A stretch of DNA of 64,000 bases, taken from the NCBI GenBank assembly GCA_933228895.1, contig OW121851.1, forward strand, positions 113,605,271-113,669,270. Direction: 5' to 3'. The notes beneath the pieces are model-generated. The model saw nothing but the letters and a program-made list of their open reading frames with translations, did no database searches and had not been told where the DNA came from. This document shows positions 11,681-22,699 of this stretch, piece by piece (the stretch's first letter is position 1; each line of letters begins with the position of its first letter). The position numbers and the translations under genes are program-made. This stretch comes from Platycnemis pennipes (taxonomy: Eukaryota; Arthropoda; Insecta; Odonata; Platycnemididae).

Positions 11681-11796
11681 ATTTACATCTACATAATGCC
11701 CTGCAAGCCACCGCCATGGTTAGTATCCCTGGCAATGGTTCATCCCCTGCCACACACCCTTGCGGTTCCTTACGGGGTATTCTGTAGATGTAAATC
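11681..11796. repeat. Inverted pair of CR1-type LINE tails
   Basis: The left end reads as the minus-strand CR1 tail end (ATTTACATCTACATAATGCC, CTGCAAGCCACCGC). The right end reads as a plus-strand tail (CCCTGCCACACACCC, GCGGTTCCTTACGGGGTATT) ending in GTAGATGTAAAT. The outer ~34 bp are imperfect reverse complements, making a fold-back. Confidence 0.7.
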
Positions 11797-11799
11797 CAG

Positions 11800-11915
11800 A
11801 CGAAGAAGGGGCCAATTCATGTACGTAGCAATGAAAAACCACTGCCTCTCACAAACCCGGGCCCTCGGGATGGGAAGCCAACACTCTAGCTGCCACACTA
11901 CCCCGATCCCCATTA
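11800..11915 (-). mobile_element. SINE family S1, tRNA-like head fragment
   Basis: Aligns with the last ~120 plus-strand bases of the S1 SINE: CCCGGGCCCTCGGGATGG, then CACTCTAGCTGCCACACTAC and CCCGATC. The B box is damaged (ACAAACCCGGG). Confidence 0.65.
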
Positions 11916-12044
11916 AGGAGAATTAAAATTCAGAAGGATTCTTAGAGTGAAAGACCTCTTACCTAGGGTCAAAAGTTTATTAGTACTCAAGGAATGATTT
12001 TTGGAAGTAAATTTGAAGAAAAACAGGTGACTGGGATTAAAGGT

Positions 12045-12235
12045 TGGCCCAGCAGCAAAGAAAAGTGAAAATAAATAAAAGTGTTACGCAGGGCTGGACA
12101 TTTTCTCTCTCAACTTTTAATTTCCACGTCGAGAAAGCCATGAAAAAAAACAGAGAAAATGTTCCAGGGGAAAAAATTAGCACGCTATGCATGCTGATAA
12201 CAAGCTGGCTAATACTGAACCAGGGAGACATTAAA
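12045..12235 (+). pseudogene. RTE reverse transcriptase fragment
   Basis: The 64-codon frame at 12044-12238 includes VTQGWTFSLSTFNFHVEKAM and GEKISTLCMLI. This aligns to the RQGC.LSP.LFN.Y.EKAI...GEKISML.F region of the RTE copy at 20640-22670, and the DNA is similar too (GTCGAGAAAGCCATGAAAAAA). The FADD catalytic box is replaced, so the domain is inactive. No RTE sequence was seen on either side. Confidence 0.75.
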
Positions 12236-12309
12236 TGAAGAATATAGTTCAAATGGGAAAGATATTGATTGACCAGATATCGCCTGAAGCACAACAGAAC
12301 TAAACAAAG

Positions 12310-14035
12310 GTCATGGTAACAGTAAAATACTAATTTAAAATAGAGAAATCTAATTGTAAGATTAATTGGGTGAAAGGTGCCTTAACCTTGTAACTGGTTA
12401 CTTTTTGACGCCTTAAAAGGCGTTAAGATGTTACCCAGTGTTATGATTGGCCATGACCTAATATGACCCTAAAAACTGGACAGTAAACTCCAAGTGTTAT
12501 TTCGGCATTGAGCCAACCAATCACATTCTTACCCTATATCGATTTTGTTTTATTGGCATCATATTTTATAAGCAGATTTTCAGAGAAATACAAGGATCAT
12601 TATTGATTGAAATGCATTATTTTGGAGAATGCAAATCTGATTCTATATTTACGTTGCATGATGGTTTTTAAGGCTGAATATCAACTGAATTGTAATTAAT
12701 CGGTTAGGTGTTCCATCCACGAAAAGTCAACGCTTGCGAAACATTTTTAATCAGTAACTGATATAAGGCACGGGAGGACATTCCAGCCACAATAATTTCA
12801 TGAGTAATTTTTGACATTCAAACAAATTCAAACTCAGTGAATTCAAACAAATAGTACAGACCAGACTCTTAGATATCTCTCCAGGACGTGGCTTACGAAA
12901 CAAATAGAAAACTCCAGAAGAACTATAGACGAGAATAGGCGTTAATATTGAAGAAATGACAATTCAATTTATTTTCACTATATTTTAATGACACTATTTA
13001 TCGTTAAAGTATAAGGATAAATTACTTGCTAATATCCGTTATCTTTTGAAGGCTCCGATTTCACGAATAAGTGCTCACACGCGAAATCAAAAGGATAACA
13101 AGTTGCCTGATTCTTAGGAAAATTGTTCGTTTTTCAAAAGATTTTCTCAAAAACTAACAAAAGTTTCGCGTTTTCACTTGGATGATTACTCATCTTGTTC
13201 CCCTCATTCAACAATTTTGTTAATAAAAAAATGAAATATTCACGGGGGATTAGTAAATAATAGAAAAGAAAATAAGTAAAGGAGGGGTCAACGAAATCTT
13301 TGATACTTAACTTGGTGCTCTGAAAACTTGTACTAGGAGGAACGGTGCTGAGAGAGGAATGAATTCCTTGGAGATGCGAGTTCGGGGAAGCATGTAGGAG
13401 TTGAACTGGACGGAAAGAGAAAGGAACGGAGAGGTGTTTTACACGGCTGAGGAAGAAAGAAGGAAGTTGCTGGAATTTATTTGGCTGAGGCGGTGTAGGC
13501 AGATCTTGGAAGGGAATTGGGATGCTTGGGAAGTCTAACATGAAGAGCTGGGAGGAAAAGGACAAATATTTCGGGCTTATCCAAAGTGAATGCGAATGGC
13601 ATGCCAGGCTGAAATTCACAATAGGGGATTAAATCAGCGTCTTTCTCTGGGGAAAACGAAGTGAAATATGTTCCTTTCAATAAAGTAAGACTTACGTTAA
13701 CCGGCGGAATGCCTTTGAATATTTCATTGAAGCATGATGAACAATGTTGTATCTGAAAAAATAATAAGAGATCCTCGTATCAGATATTTTCACCACATCA
13801 GTGGGAAATCAATAGAGAGATTTAAGTCAGGCTCTACTATGCAATCCTGATGTATGTCAATGACTGAACCAAATAACAACACCCTAACCACATAAATAAC
13901 AACCTAATCAAAAAATCACAATAACAAAGTCCGTAAGCCATAGAAGATTTTAATTTCTAAAGCCTTAAACATAGAATTTAAAAAAAGGCCGATGAACCCG
14001 TATTTTGGATATTGAATGTCTAAAATATGTGACAT
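12310..14035. other. No gene recognised; purine-rich strand bias at 13320-13580
   Basis: The 161-codon minus-strand frame at 13134-13619 is a by-product of a G/A-rich plus strand, giving S/P/F/L-rich protein with no domain I know. A short perfect stem GACGCCTT/AAGGCGT lies near 12408-12424. Confidence 0.5.
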
Positions 14036-14037
14036 TA

Positions 14038-14110
14038 TTCATGCCAGGTGATAGTGAACCCCCTTTCACATGCACTTGTGGTGGCTTACAGGGTGTCATG
14101 CAGATATAAA
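14038..14110 (+). mobile_element. CR1-type LINE 3' tail, solo
   Basis: Reads CATGCCAGGTGATAGTGAAC, then CCCCCTTTCACATGCACTTG and GGTGGCTTACAGGGTG, a decayed version of the CR1-group tail. Confidence 0.65.
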
Positions 14111-16110
14111 GGAAAAACAACTAAGCTATTGTTTGATATTTACCATATAGTTTTAGGGCTATCAGACTTATTTTTAAGGCGCCGAAATAAACATGAGTGA
14201 TGAAACAGGGGAGATATGTTGTTGTCACAGAGGAAACTGACATCTTTGGCCAAATTTCCATTTCAGATTTAAGGGTAGCTCATTAAAGATAGGATTTTAA
14301 TGGACAGTGGAAGAAAGTTGGAGAGAAACACGGTTTCAACACGGTCCGGATAATTAGCTAAATGATTTTGAAGCACAAAGGAGTCAAGCTCTTTCAAATA
14401 AAATTAGAAGGATGGAATACTGAGGTGATTTCCTTATAAATTCAACAAGAGAGAGATTGGAAGTGCATAAAAAAATTTCTATCCAAGCCCAAGGGATAGG
14501 TAATCAGAGCTCGAGTCATCAAACCAACTCCAAGGAGGGAATAAAATTGGCATATAGTAGAAAATAACAGGGAATTTATACGAAATTACATCCTAATCTT
14601 TGTATTAGAAGCAATAAAGACTAATTTTTCACAAATTTGATAGAAAGTTACATTTTACTCCAGGATCATGGTGCGCCTACTTACAAAAGGCCTTTAATAT
14701 TTGTCACGTGTGACCATTGTGATATTGCTATAACCCTTCCACCAAGAAATTTGTTCGACTGTATCTTGATATCCTGTGAATTATGACTAGGTTTAGGGCA
14801 GGGTCGATGGATAGATTTTCGATACGATTGCTCCTACAAAATGGGTCTTCGCAATCATGGATGTGCGAAATTTACAATGAGCGCTAAAGTACTATCGTGA
14901 AAAATTGCGGATTTTAGCTTTATATATATTGTTTGTATATATAAAAATGTGGTATTAATTTTGTAAAGACCCAGGTATGAGTCCAGGCGGTCCAGGCAGT
15001 AATGTTTACATTGGTTTAAATTATATTTATGGTTCCGATAAAGATCAATAAAAGAAAAAAAGTCAAAACATAACGATAACACTAGAGCACGCCGTATGAA
15101 GATCCATGATCGAGGCCATGGCAACGCGTGGGTGATATCCGTTACTGTTACGGAACATAAAAAGTTTTAGGGTGATAAGGAGGATGACGTTGAAAAGTAG
15201 CTATTAAATAATGAATGGATAACCCGCAAGTTCATCTAATTTCAGAAGATTAAGTAAATTGAATTATAGCTCTCAAACGAAGAAAATTGGTTAACTCCAC
15301 CAACGCGGCCCTGAGGGCATTGACCCGAATTTCCAATTAAAAATCGATCCTATAAGCGCATTATAATAAAAACTGTGTGCGTAAATTAAATGACGATGCT
15401 TATAATTTCTGGACCCCGTTATATTAATTAACTTCATTAATTTTTACTTCAATTACTGGAATTCAAGCAGCCGGTGAGGGGGTTTAGGCGTGAATACCTA
15501 CCGATATAATCTACGTGTTGCGTTTTCTCGAATATATTGCCACCATGATGAATAGGCAAATCTAAGAAAAACGTCTTTTAACTCTGGTATTGGGGAAATG
15601 TAACCTGGAGAATGAAAAATAACCATAAATAGGTTATTATGTGTAAAAGAAGAGATGAGATTTTCACATATTTAATTTTGATGCATATCAGCTGGATTAA
15701 GAGTTTTTTTTCTATTTGGTAAGTGAACAGACAACAATTATAGGGTGAGAATGCTACCCTAGCCCTTTGGCAGTCAAAGGTGGCGGATATAATTTCCATT
15801 ATGGATCTAATGCTCGATTTTCATAACGCTTGAAAGATACGGGGTTATTTAACGCCAGCGGCAGCTTGAACCTACGTCTAATTATTTTCTATTGAATCTA
15901 CAAGTAAATGAATAGCACCACAGCTCATGCCAACAAGGTATTTTTGAAAAGAGGAGTAGCCTGTTTGTGGCAGGTAAAACCAGCCAGGAAATAAGAACGC
16001 AGTAAAATAGTACGTACATCTAGCTAGCTCCGATGCTGAAATGTGGTCTAGACGATGACTGCAGACCAAAGGGCAAAACTGGAAGCATTTGACCTATGAC
16101 ATTGCTGAGT
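14111..16110. other. AT-rich DNA, no gene recognised
   Basis: Only short spurious frames. The one notable segment is the repeat end at 15075-15125, listed separately. Confidence 0.5.
15075..15125 (+). repeat. Dispersed repeat end, copy 1 (inverted partner at 17245-17290)
   Basis: Bases 15095-15117 are a perfect 23-bp reverse complement of 17245-17267 (core GATCCATGATCGAGGCC). The ~12 bases on one side (TAGAGCACGCCG against TAGCGCACACCT) also match imperfectly. It is probably the end of a repeat family that has otherwise decayed. Confidence 0.6.
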
Positions 16111-16127
16111 AATCTATACCCAAATGC

Positions 16128-17093
16128 CACCTATTGTCGACCAATATGCACACTAGAGTCTGATGGGTGGTTACGAAGTAACCAAATTATCTATTTAAAA
16201 TTTGATGATATCATATTATTTCTCGTTTAATTCTATATTTACTATTTTAAATATTAAAATTTTGGATTTTAATGTTTTATTTTTTATTAAAGTTTGCATG
16301 GAGAAACTGAGTTTTTTTTAACGTGTTCATCAACTATGCCCATTTTAAATTTTTTTCCCTCAAAACTCTTAATTTATTTCTCTTCAATGCATTCGAAACT
16401 ATAACACAATATATACAAGAATGTTTTTTGCGTTTTATATAAATAAAAAAAATATCTAACAATAAGCAAGAAATGACACTGTAATAATTTTCATCAGAGT
16501 CGTTTTTCTCGGCTCTGGGTGGTCAAACAATTGCTACCTTGATTGTATTGTAATTCTTAGATATCCACATGTTATAGTGCATCGTCGTTAAGACAGTAGG
16601 TAATATAATGAACTTTTTATATTGATATATATTTGTATGGGTAGGAATGAGACGGGTCATCGGTTATTTGTTGCTTGAAAACGACGTTGCCGCATTTGCT
16701 ATAGACCACCCTGAGCCGAGAAAAACGCTTCTGATAAAATTGATTCCTGTAGGTATCATTTCTTGCAAAGATAAATTTATAAAAACAGTAGAAGACGCAT
16801 AAAAAGTTCTTATGCATATTGTGTTATACTTTGGAATAGATCACCGGACGGGTTTTGAGGAATAAATTTTTAAAGTCGGCGTAGTTGCTGAATATGTTAA
16901 ATAACAGTCACTTTTTCCATTAAACCTTCAATAAAAATACAAATATATATTTCAAAAGCATTATGTTCACAACGATAAACGTAGAATTAAACAAGAAGAA
17001 ATATAATATAATTTATTTTTCTATAGATCATTTGGTTGCTATATAAAAATCCTTCTAACTAGAGTACACATAATATTTTGATTGACAGTAGTG
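16128..17093. mobile_element. Large fold-back element with ~390-bp inverted arms
   Basis: The left arm (16128-16525) and right arm (about 16700-17093) match as reverse complements along their whole length. Paired blocks include GTCGTTTTTCTCGGCTC with GAGCCGAGAAAAACGC, AGCAAGAAATGA with TCATTTCTTGCA, CTATAACACAATAT with ATATTGTGTTATA, CATCAACTATGCC with GGCGTAGTTGCTG, and TCGTTTAATTCTA with TAGAATTAAAC. The ~170-bp centre is unpaired. Ends read CACCTATTGTC and GACAGTAGTG. There is no transposase frame and no clear TSD. It is a non-autonomous long-TIR transposon or an ancient inverted duplication. Confidence 0.8.
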
Positions 17094-17244
17094 AGTTGCC
17101 GCAAGAGCATCTGCGTGCATAAATACTAACCCCTGAGGTTTCCTAGGGTATCTCAGCCAAGCACTTCCGAGTGACGCTCTCTGAAAGTTCATGGTACTTT
17201 TTTACGTTACTCATGGTTTTCTTAGGATATTATTCAACTACTAG

Positions 17245-17290
17245 GGCCTCGATCATGGATCTTCATAAGGTGTGCGCTAGCGTTAAAATT
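17245..17290 (-). repeat. Dispersed repeat end, copy 2
   Basis: Inverted partner of 15075-15125, identical over 23 bp. It lies outside the fold-back at 16128-17093, so it is not one of its arms. The two copies bracket that fold-back at unequal distances. Confidence 0.6.
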
Positions 17291-17689
17291 ATTTTTTTAT
17301 TTAACTTATGTTGGAGAAAACGTGATCTCCATTCTTCATTTTTCACATAGCACTTCAAATCGCTATATTACAATCAGTGGAGCGAATTTCATATACGGTT
17401 ATCGTTAACCCTGCGCTAATTTAGGGGTAAGCGTTATCGATACAGATTGCGATAACGCGAAAGATGCATCCGTGATTCCACACCAGGTAAAAGCGATAAA
17501 TATCATAGAAACTAAATTCAACAGTTTATTTTGTAAAAACAACGCAGTTATTCATATACTCATTTTGAGGTGGTGGGAGGGTGGGGTATGGCTGCGGGGT
17601 TGGAATTTCACTCCTAGTCAAATGTAGCCATGGAAGTGGTAAAAAGAGAGGTCGGAGTGGTTTTGAGTGTCTTTTGGTATTCTTCACCC

Positions 17690-17755
17690 AGTGTCACACA
17701 CGCTCGCACTGGTTTGCAGGGCGTTGATTAGGAGTAGATACAGATATAAAAGAGA
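17690..17755 (+). mobile_element. CR1-type LINE 3' tail, solo
   Basis: TTCTTCACCCAGTGTCACACA, then CGCTCGCACTGGTTTGCAGG and an AGATACAGATAT end match the CR1-group tail at moderate divergence. Confidence 0.6.
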
Positions 17756-17879
17756 AGGGGGTGGGTAGGGGAGGCAGAAAAGCTCTAGTAAAATTGATTT
17801 TTTTTGAAGGACGATTTTAAAGATCGGGGATCCAATTTGTGACACAAAATTTTAATTTCTAATTCAGAATTTCTCTTCA

Positions 17880-18290
17880 CAATATTATGAGGCATGGAAG
17901 GTGGCAGCTGCGGAGAAGAAAGAGTGGAACCATTCGAAATGTGGCGTTACAGAAGAATGATAAAGATTAAATGGATCGACCGAGTGACAAACGAGGAAGT
18001 CCTAAGAAGAGTGTGAGAAAAGAGAAGTCTGCTACAAAGTCGAAGAAGAAGACAGGTCAACCTAATCGGCTATATCTTATGTCAAGATCGACTGATGAAG
18101 GCAATCATCGAAGGAAAAGTGAACGGGAAGGATGGAAAAGGCAGGTCTCGGATGAGTTACATAGAACAGGTCGTAAAGGACGTGAAAGAGAGGAACTACG
18201 TTAATATGAAGAGGTTGGCCGATAGAAGAATCGAGTGGAGGGCTGCGTCAAACCAATCCTAGGATTGTTGACCGATGATGAATATCAGAA
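17880..18290 (+). mobile_element. RTE-type LINE 3' end
   Basis: Encodes the end of the RTE ORF, with frameshifts: an RRMIKIKWIDRVTNEEVLRR-like start, then LYLMSRSTDEGNHRRK, RPRMSYI-like and VKDVKERNYVN segments. The stop and tail follow (GCGTCAAACCAATCCTAGGA, TTGTTGACCGATGATGAAT). The open frame at 17971-18204 is a shadow of this region. The tail is the cleanest reference for the other RTE 3' ends listed here. Confidence 0.8.
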
Positions 18291-18299
18291 GATCCACCT

Positions 18300-20045
18300 T
18301 GGCCTTAGGCCGACCTTACCACCACCTCAGCAACGGTATATCTATGTCGTTGTGACGACTGTGTCGTTCGTTGTTTACAATTGCCTCTTAATGACCACCT
18401 TTGGATAAAACTGGTAATGTTTTTTTTAAAAGTCGTGGAATTGACAAAGTATTTCTATTAATTGTGCAAATATATCCCAGAAAGTAGAGCCTAAATCCAT
18501 AAAGTTTATCTAATCTATTGTTACTTGATAGTTGTGACCCAGATTCGTGGAAGTCCATTGGCGAAGTAAGTAAATGCCATTTGATTTCCACTATTAAAGT
18601 CTTTTACCTACTTTTTAATCTGTATTCGTTGAATTTCAAATTCTCAATTTCTAAAGATGGAACGTTACCAGAGTGAAATAATATCTTTCGTTTCCTTTTA
18701 GTACTTGAGCACTTTCCCACTTTCCCATCATCTGATAAATCTTAGTCACTTTAACGCTGAACCACAAATATTCGGATATGAACCCTAAGAAAGATTTTAG
18801 AGATTCCCAGAGATTTAACTTCTGTTGTACACTTAAATCTTCTCGAATATGGTTGAAAGTGAGAGGTTGTTGTAACTCTTCCGATAAATGTGTTTTCCGT
18901 GAATTTTTTAGATTAATTACAGCACCCACTCTTGACATCAAGAATAACTAAAGCTCAATTCGGCTGTGGGAGTCGTAAAGTTCCTGTATATTCTTATTTA
19001 TCGATAGAAAACAGCATTTTCAGAAAGTAATCTTATGCAACTGGATATTGTTACACAGCAAGAGGAATGCTGAGGTTCAAACTACTAGGTTAAGTTGCAG
19101 TGAAAAGATTATACGATAGTTTGGAAGAGAAATAAATATGATTATAATATGGAAAGAAGATGCGTCAAACGTAACGGGAAAAACTTGAGAGGCGAAGGCA
19201 TATGAAATACCTTGAGGCTTGAATAGTAAGAAATTCTGAGGAATTTGACGAATGAGATATGTGAAGCAAATTATGAGAGATTTGGGGTAGAGAAGGAAAA
19301 TTCTAATTTGAAGACGTAGGCTGGGATAAGAAGGAAGTTGCGTGCTACGTCTAGCCAACTCACGGAATGATGAGTTTTCCTTACGCCTCGGGGATGTTAT
19401 GTTCCTTTATTTTCAGATGAAAAAAATGAAGCCATCATATTATGGAAGTTTGCTCTTTGTGCCTGCACCAAATTGCAACATACCGCGATAATATGCGGTG
19501 TGTCCAGAGAGAAAATAAAATGACAGAACAAGGTAATTTGTGTAGTGAGAAGGAAAGCTTCTCTTTGGGAGACATATTAGGGACTCACATTAATTATTCC
19601 AGAGAATGAACTAGCTTTGAACCTTTGAAGTGTTAGGAGTTGAAAGCCATGGACGCCTGCTCTAATGTGACCTGGAGTAGAGTGTATGAAATGCTACCTA
19701 CACATTAAAATGAATATCTGAGAGAAACCAAGGGAGGTTCTATTAGCTAAATTGAACTTATATCTAAAAGAGTGTGATACGCAAGCGTTTCCACCAAGTA
19801 AAGAAAAACTGGAGTAGCATCGTCCATTATATTCCACTCAGAAAACCATCTCTATCACCTACATAATTAATACCCTGCAAGCCACCGTAGGAGTGCACAA
19901 GCTTGTCCTAGAAATCCTTGCAGGTATGCAATATCAGTCACAGAAAGAAATGATTAAACCAAATACCATCCAGGCATTTAAAACTACTATATTAAAATTA
20001 GTAGACATGCAGTCAAGGACACACGTGAAATGTTGGCTATGAATG
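18300..20045. other. No gene recognised; one CR1 tail scrap
   Basis: A minus-strand CR1 tail scrap (TAATACCCTGCAAGCCACCG) lies at 19866-19905. The rest shows no convincing frame or repeat. Confidence 0.5.
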
Positions 20046-20059
20046 AGACTAAATAGATA

Positions 20060-20281
20060 AGTGATAATTTCTCGGGTCTTCCACCGGGTCAAAGGCTCCA
20101 TCTCTGCCGACGTTTTGGAAAACGATTCGTTTTCCATCTTCAGGGCTCCAGCATCACAGCCCTAAAGATGGAAAAAGAGTCGTCTTCCGAAACGTTGGTA
20201 GAGATGGAGCCTTTGACCCGGTGGAAGTACCGAGAAACTTTCACTCATCTAATACGCCGGGAAAACACCTAATCGTGCATC
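20060..20281. mobile_element. PLE-type fold-back insertion a, 222 bp, 12-bp TSD
   Basis: Flanked by a perfect 12-bp direct repeat, ACTAAATAGATA (20048-20059 and 20282-20293). Inside, arms of about 85-90 bp (20060-20147 and 20158-20251) are inverted around a 10-bp spacer. The left arm is flush with its TSD; the right has an unpaired ~30-bp extension (20252-20281). Both arms hold a CTGAAGA-like box, a hairpin (GGAAAACG/CGTTTTCC) and an AAAACGTC or GAAACGTT box, followed outward by GAGATGGAGCCTTTGACCCG. That arrangement resembles the hammerhead-bearing terminal repeats of Penelope-like elements. No coding capacity. Confidence 0.8.
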
Positions 20282-21263
20282 ACTAAATAGATAGTTTAGA
20301 CAAAATAATGTAAAAGCTTTGGATTATCCATAATTTCTAAAAGTGAATTATCAACAAGCTGCGATAAAAATGGTACGCATTAGCACTTCCGTTGCCCTTT
20401 GTTTCCTGGAAGCTCTCTTCAAGATTTTTCTGGCTAATTCAATTAAACCACTTCATGTAACGAGGAGTGAGCTTGCAGATCATTACTCCAAACACGTAAA
20501 CTTCTTGCACTGCTTCAACTGATAATGGAACAAAACAATGTTTTAAAAATACTAGGAACAGTTATACAATGGTGGAAATCTTAATTTTAAAGTAATTGAA
20601 GAGCAAAATGAACGTGATAAGGATGATTTGGGAACGTTAATATTAAGATCAAAATTCGACGCAGCTGTAAGGAGCCTATGTAAAAATAATGCTTCTGGAA
20701 TAGAAGACATTCTTGCGGAGTTAATTTAAAATTTGGGACAGAAAATATTGACCCAGCTGTACAAAACCATCAGCAACATGTGCTCTACAGGAGACATACC
20801 CACGGGGTTTGAGAAGAACATCGTCATCTAAATTCTCAAAAAGATGAGACTCGAGAACTGCGAAAAGTTTAGGACAATTAGCCTAACGACACGTGTCTCG
20901 AAGATATTGACAAGAATCATCTATGGACGATTAGAACGATAAGATCAGTAGTATATTGATGAGAACCAATTTGAGTTCAGAGAAAAGGGCACAAGAGTAG
21001 AGATTTAACCCTCAAGCTGCTTATAGAGAAGATAATAGAGAAGAACCTACCGACGTTTGCTGCGATTGTAGATTGTTTTAGAACGCTTTTACAACGTGGA
21101 TTGGACCTTAATGATTGGATTATGAAGGGCGTTGGAGTATCATACAATAACCGAATAATTAACCTCTGTTTGTATGGAAACCAAGCAGCTGTGATCATAT
21201 TAGGAGGAATCAGAAGTAAAGCAAGAATAAGGAAAGGAGTGAGACAACTTTGTGCACTTCTCC

Positions 21264-21599
21264 TTTTATGTTATGCTATTCAGGGGAGGCGAACGACAGC
21301 TGAGATCATTTGCGATAATTAGGATAGGTGGGTCATTGGGTAATGGTAGGGGTTTTCAGGGAACGAAGGAAGATTGGAGAAAAACCCGTAGCACTAGCCT
21401 ACTCTTAACGGCAGGCGCCAAGGGGGCCTAGAGCTTAACGTCCCATCCGACAGACGGAGTACTGACCCTGAAATGCCCTCCACTAGGCACTCAAGTAGGG
21501 ACCGGTTTGGCACCGAAAAATCCACCACAGTCGGGAATCGAACCCGGACCCTTGGGATGGTAGGGTCAGCACTCTAGCCACCACAACAACCCGATCTCC
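21264..21599 (-). mobile_element. tRNA-derived SINE, family S1, full-length with 10-bp TSD
   Basis: The repeat GCACTTCTCC (21254-21263 and 21600-21609) is the duplicated RTE target. Read on the minus strand, the element starts with a tRNA-like head: GATCGGGTTGTTGTGGTGGC, an A-box-like TGGCTAGAGTGC (plus 21570-21581) and a B box GGTTCGATTCCCG (plus 21532-21544). A ~220-bp body with the GGCCCCCTTGGCGCC block follows, ending in GCCTCCCCTGAATAGCATAA. RNA polymerase III would transcribe such a head. It is the reference copy for five other fragments in the window. Confidence 0.85.
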
Positions 21600-22435
21600 G
21601 CACTTCTCCCGTCCTATTCAATTCCTACATCGAGAAAGCCATCCACGCTGTTAAAAAAAAATGTTCGGGGAAATCCACGGGGAAAAATCAGCATGCTGTG
21701 ACTCGTTGACGACATAGCAGTCATTACAGAAGCAGAATGAGAATTAAAGAAGGCACTAGGAAGCATGTAAGTGACAATGTCCAGATACAACTGGAAGATG
21801 AATAAAAAGAAAATTTAGGTAACGCTATGCAGTAGGAGAAAAGAAGTTCAGGCCCATTTTAAACTAGTAAAACAAAATAAATTGATGAGGTGGGAGATTA
21901 TTGTTATCTAGGAAGCTGAGTTACCGAAATTGGACGAAGCAGAAGAGAAATTCTCAATAGAATAGCCGATGCGAATAGAGCGTTTTACCAGAAGAAGAAT
22001 CTGCACACAGCTGCAAATACAAGCGCAAAGCAAAGTAACATCTCTTTAAAGCATGGAGCATGCTCTCAAAGTGAAGCATGGACAGTAGCAGCATCAGAGA
22101 AACAAAGGTAGGAAGCATTTGAAATGTGGTGCTACCGAAGAATGAAGGAGATCAAATGGATCGACCGAGTGACAAACATGGGGAGAAAAGATAAGTCTTC
22201 TGAAAACTCTAAAAAGAAGACGGCACAACTAAATCGGCTATATTTTAAGACACGATGGCCTGATGAAGACAATCTTCGAGGGATAAGTGAACGGGAAGAA
22301 TGAAAAAGGAAGGTCTTGGATGAGATATGTGGGTCAAGTCATAAAGGATGTGAAAGTGAAGAATTATATCAATATGAAGAGATTAGTCGATAGGAAAAGT
22401 GATTGGAGAGCTGCGTCAAACCAACCTTTGGATTG

Positions 22436-22640
22436 AATCGTACGGAGTCGAGGTTGACTATGAGACATTTTTCATTGGTTAAAAAGGACCATACTTTGAG
22501 AATTTCAATAACAATTTTTATTTACGACCCGGGTTTCAACAGTTTGAAAAACAGATCTGAAGATTACGTAAACTTTTGAATCCAGGGTAGTGATTAAAAT
22601 ATTTTTGTGAAATTGGCTAAGTTTGGTCATTTTCCACAAT
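22436..22640. mobile_element. PLE-type fold-back insertion b, 205 bp, 10-bp TSD
   Basis: It interrupts the RTE 3' tail; the duplicated target is CTTTGGATTG (22426-22435 and 22641-22650). Arms about 22474-22555 and 22560-22640 are imperfect reverse complements meeting at CAGATCTG: ATTGGTTAAAAAGGACC pairs with GGTCATTTTCCACAAT, and ACCCGGGTTTCAA with TTGAATCCAGGGT. The right arm is flush with the TSD and the left is preceded by a 38-bp extension. The outward end GTTGAAACCCGGGTCGTAAA on the minus strand resembles PLE terminal repeats. The arms are more diverged than in insertion c. Confidence 0.75.
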
Positions 22641-22699
22641 CTTTGGATTGTTGACCGATGATTTTTCTGTAAATATTCTACCTGCATTCACATAGTACA

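Larger units (their letters stand above)
20640..22670 (+). mobile_element. RTE-type LINE corpse, ~2 kb, with two nested insertions
   Basis: The longest RTE copy here. Decayed frames read KASGIEDILAELI, LYKTISNMCSTGDIPTGFEK, CEKFRTISLTTRVSKILTRI and IDENQFEFREKGT, which are reverse-transcriptase motifs 0-2. After the SINE at 21264-21599 come RT palm sequences (CATCGAGAAAGCC, GGGAAAAATCAGCATGCTG) and the thumb/C-terminal part (CGAATAGAGCGTTTTACCAG, GAAATGTGGTGCTACCGAAG). The 3' tail ends at TTGTTGACCGATG (22650-22662) and is itself split by the insertion at 22436-22640. Many stops and frameshifts make it inactive. Start is approximate; no upstream endonuclease domain was recognised. Confidence 0.85.

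Noticed and set aside
13134..13619. 161-codon minus-strand frame
   Set aside because: Explained by a purine-rich plus strand (13320-13580); no recognisable domain and overlapping frames on the same strand.
17401..17460. Inverted GGTTATCGTTAACC / GCGTTATCG sites as an operator-like element
   Set aside because: Matching is imperfect and short; nothing around suggests regulation.
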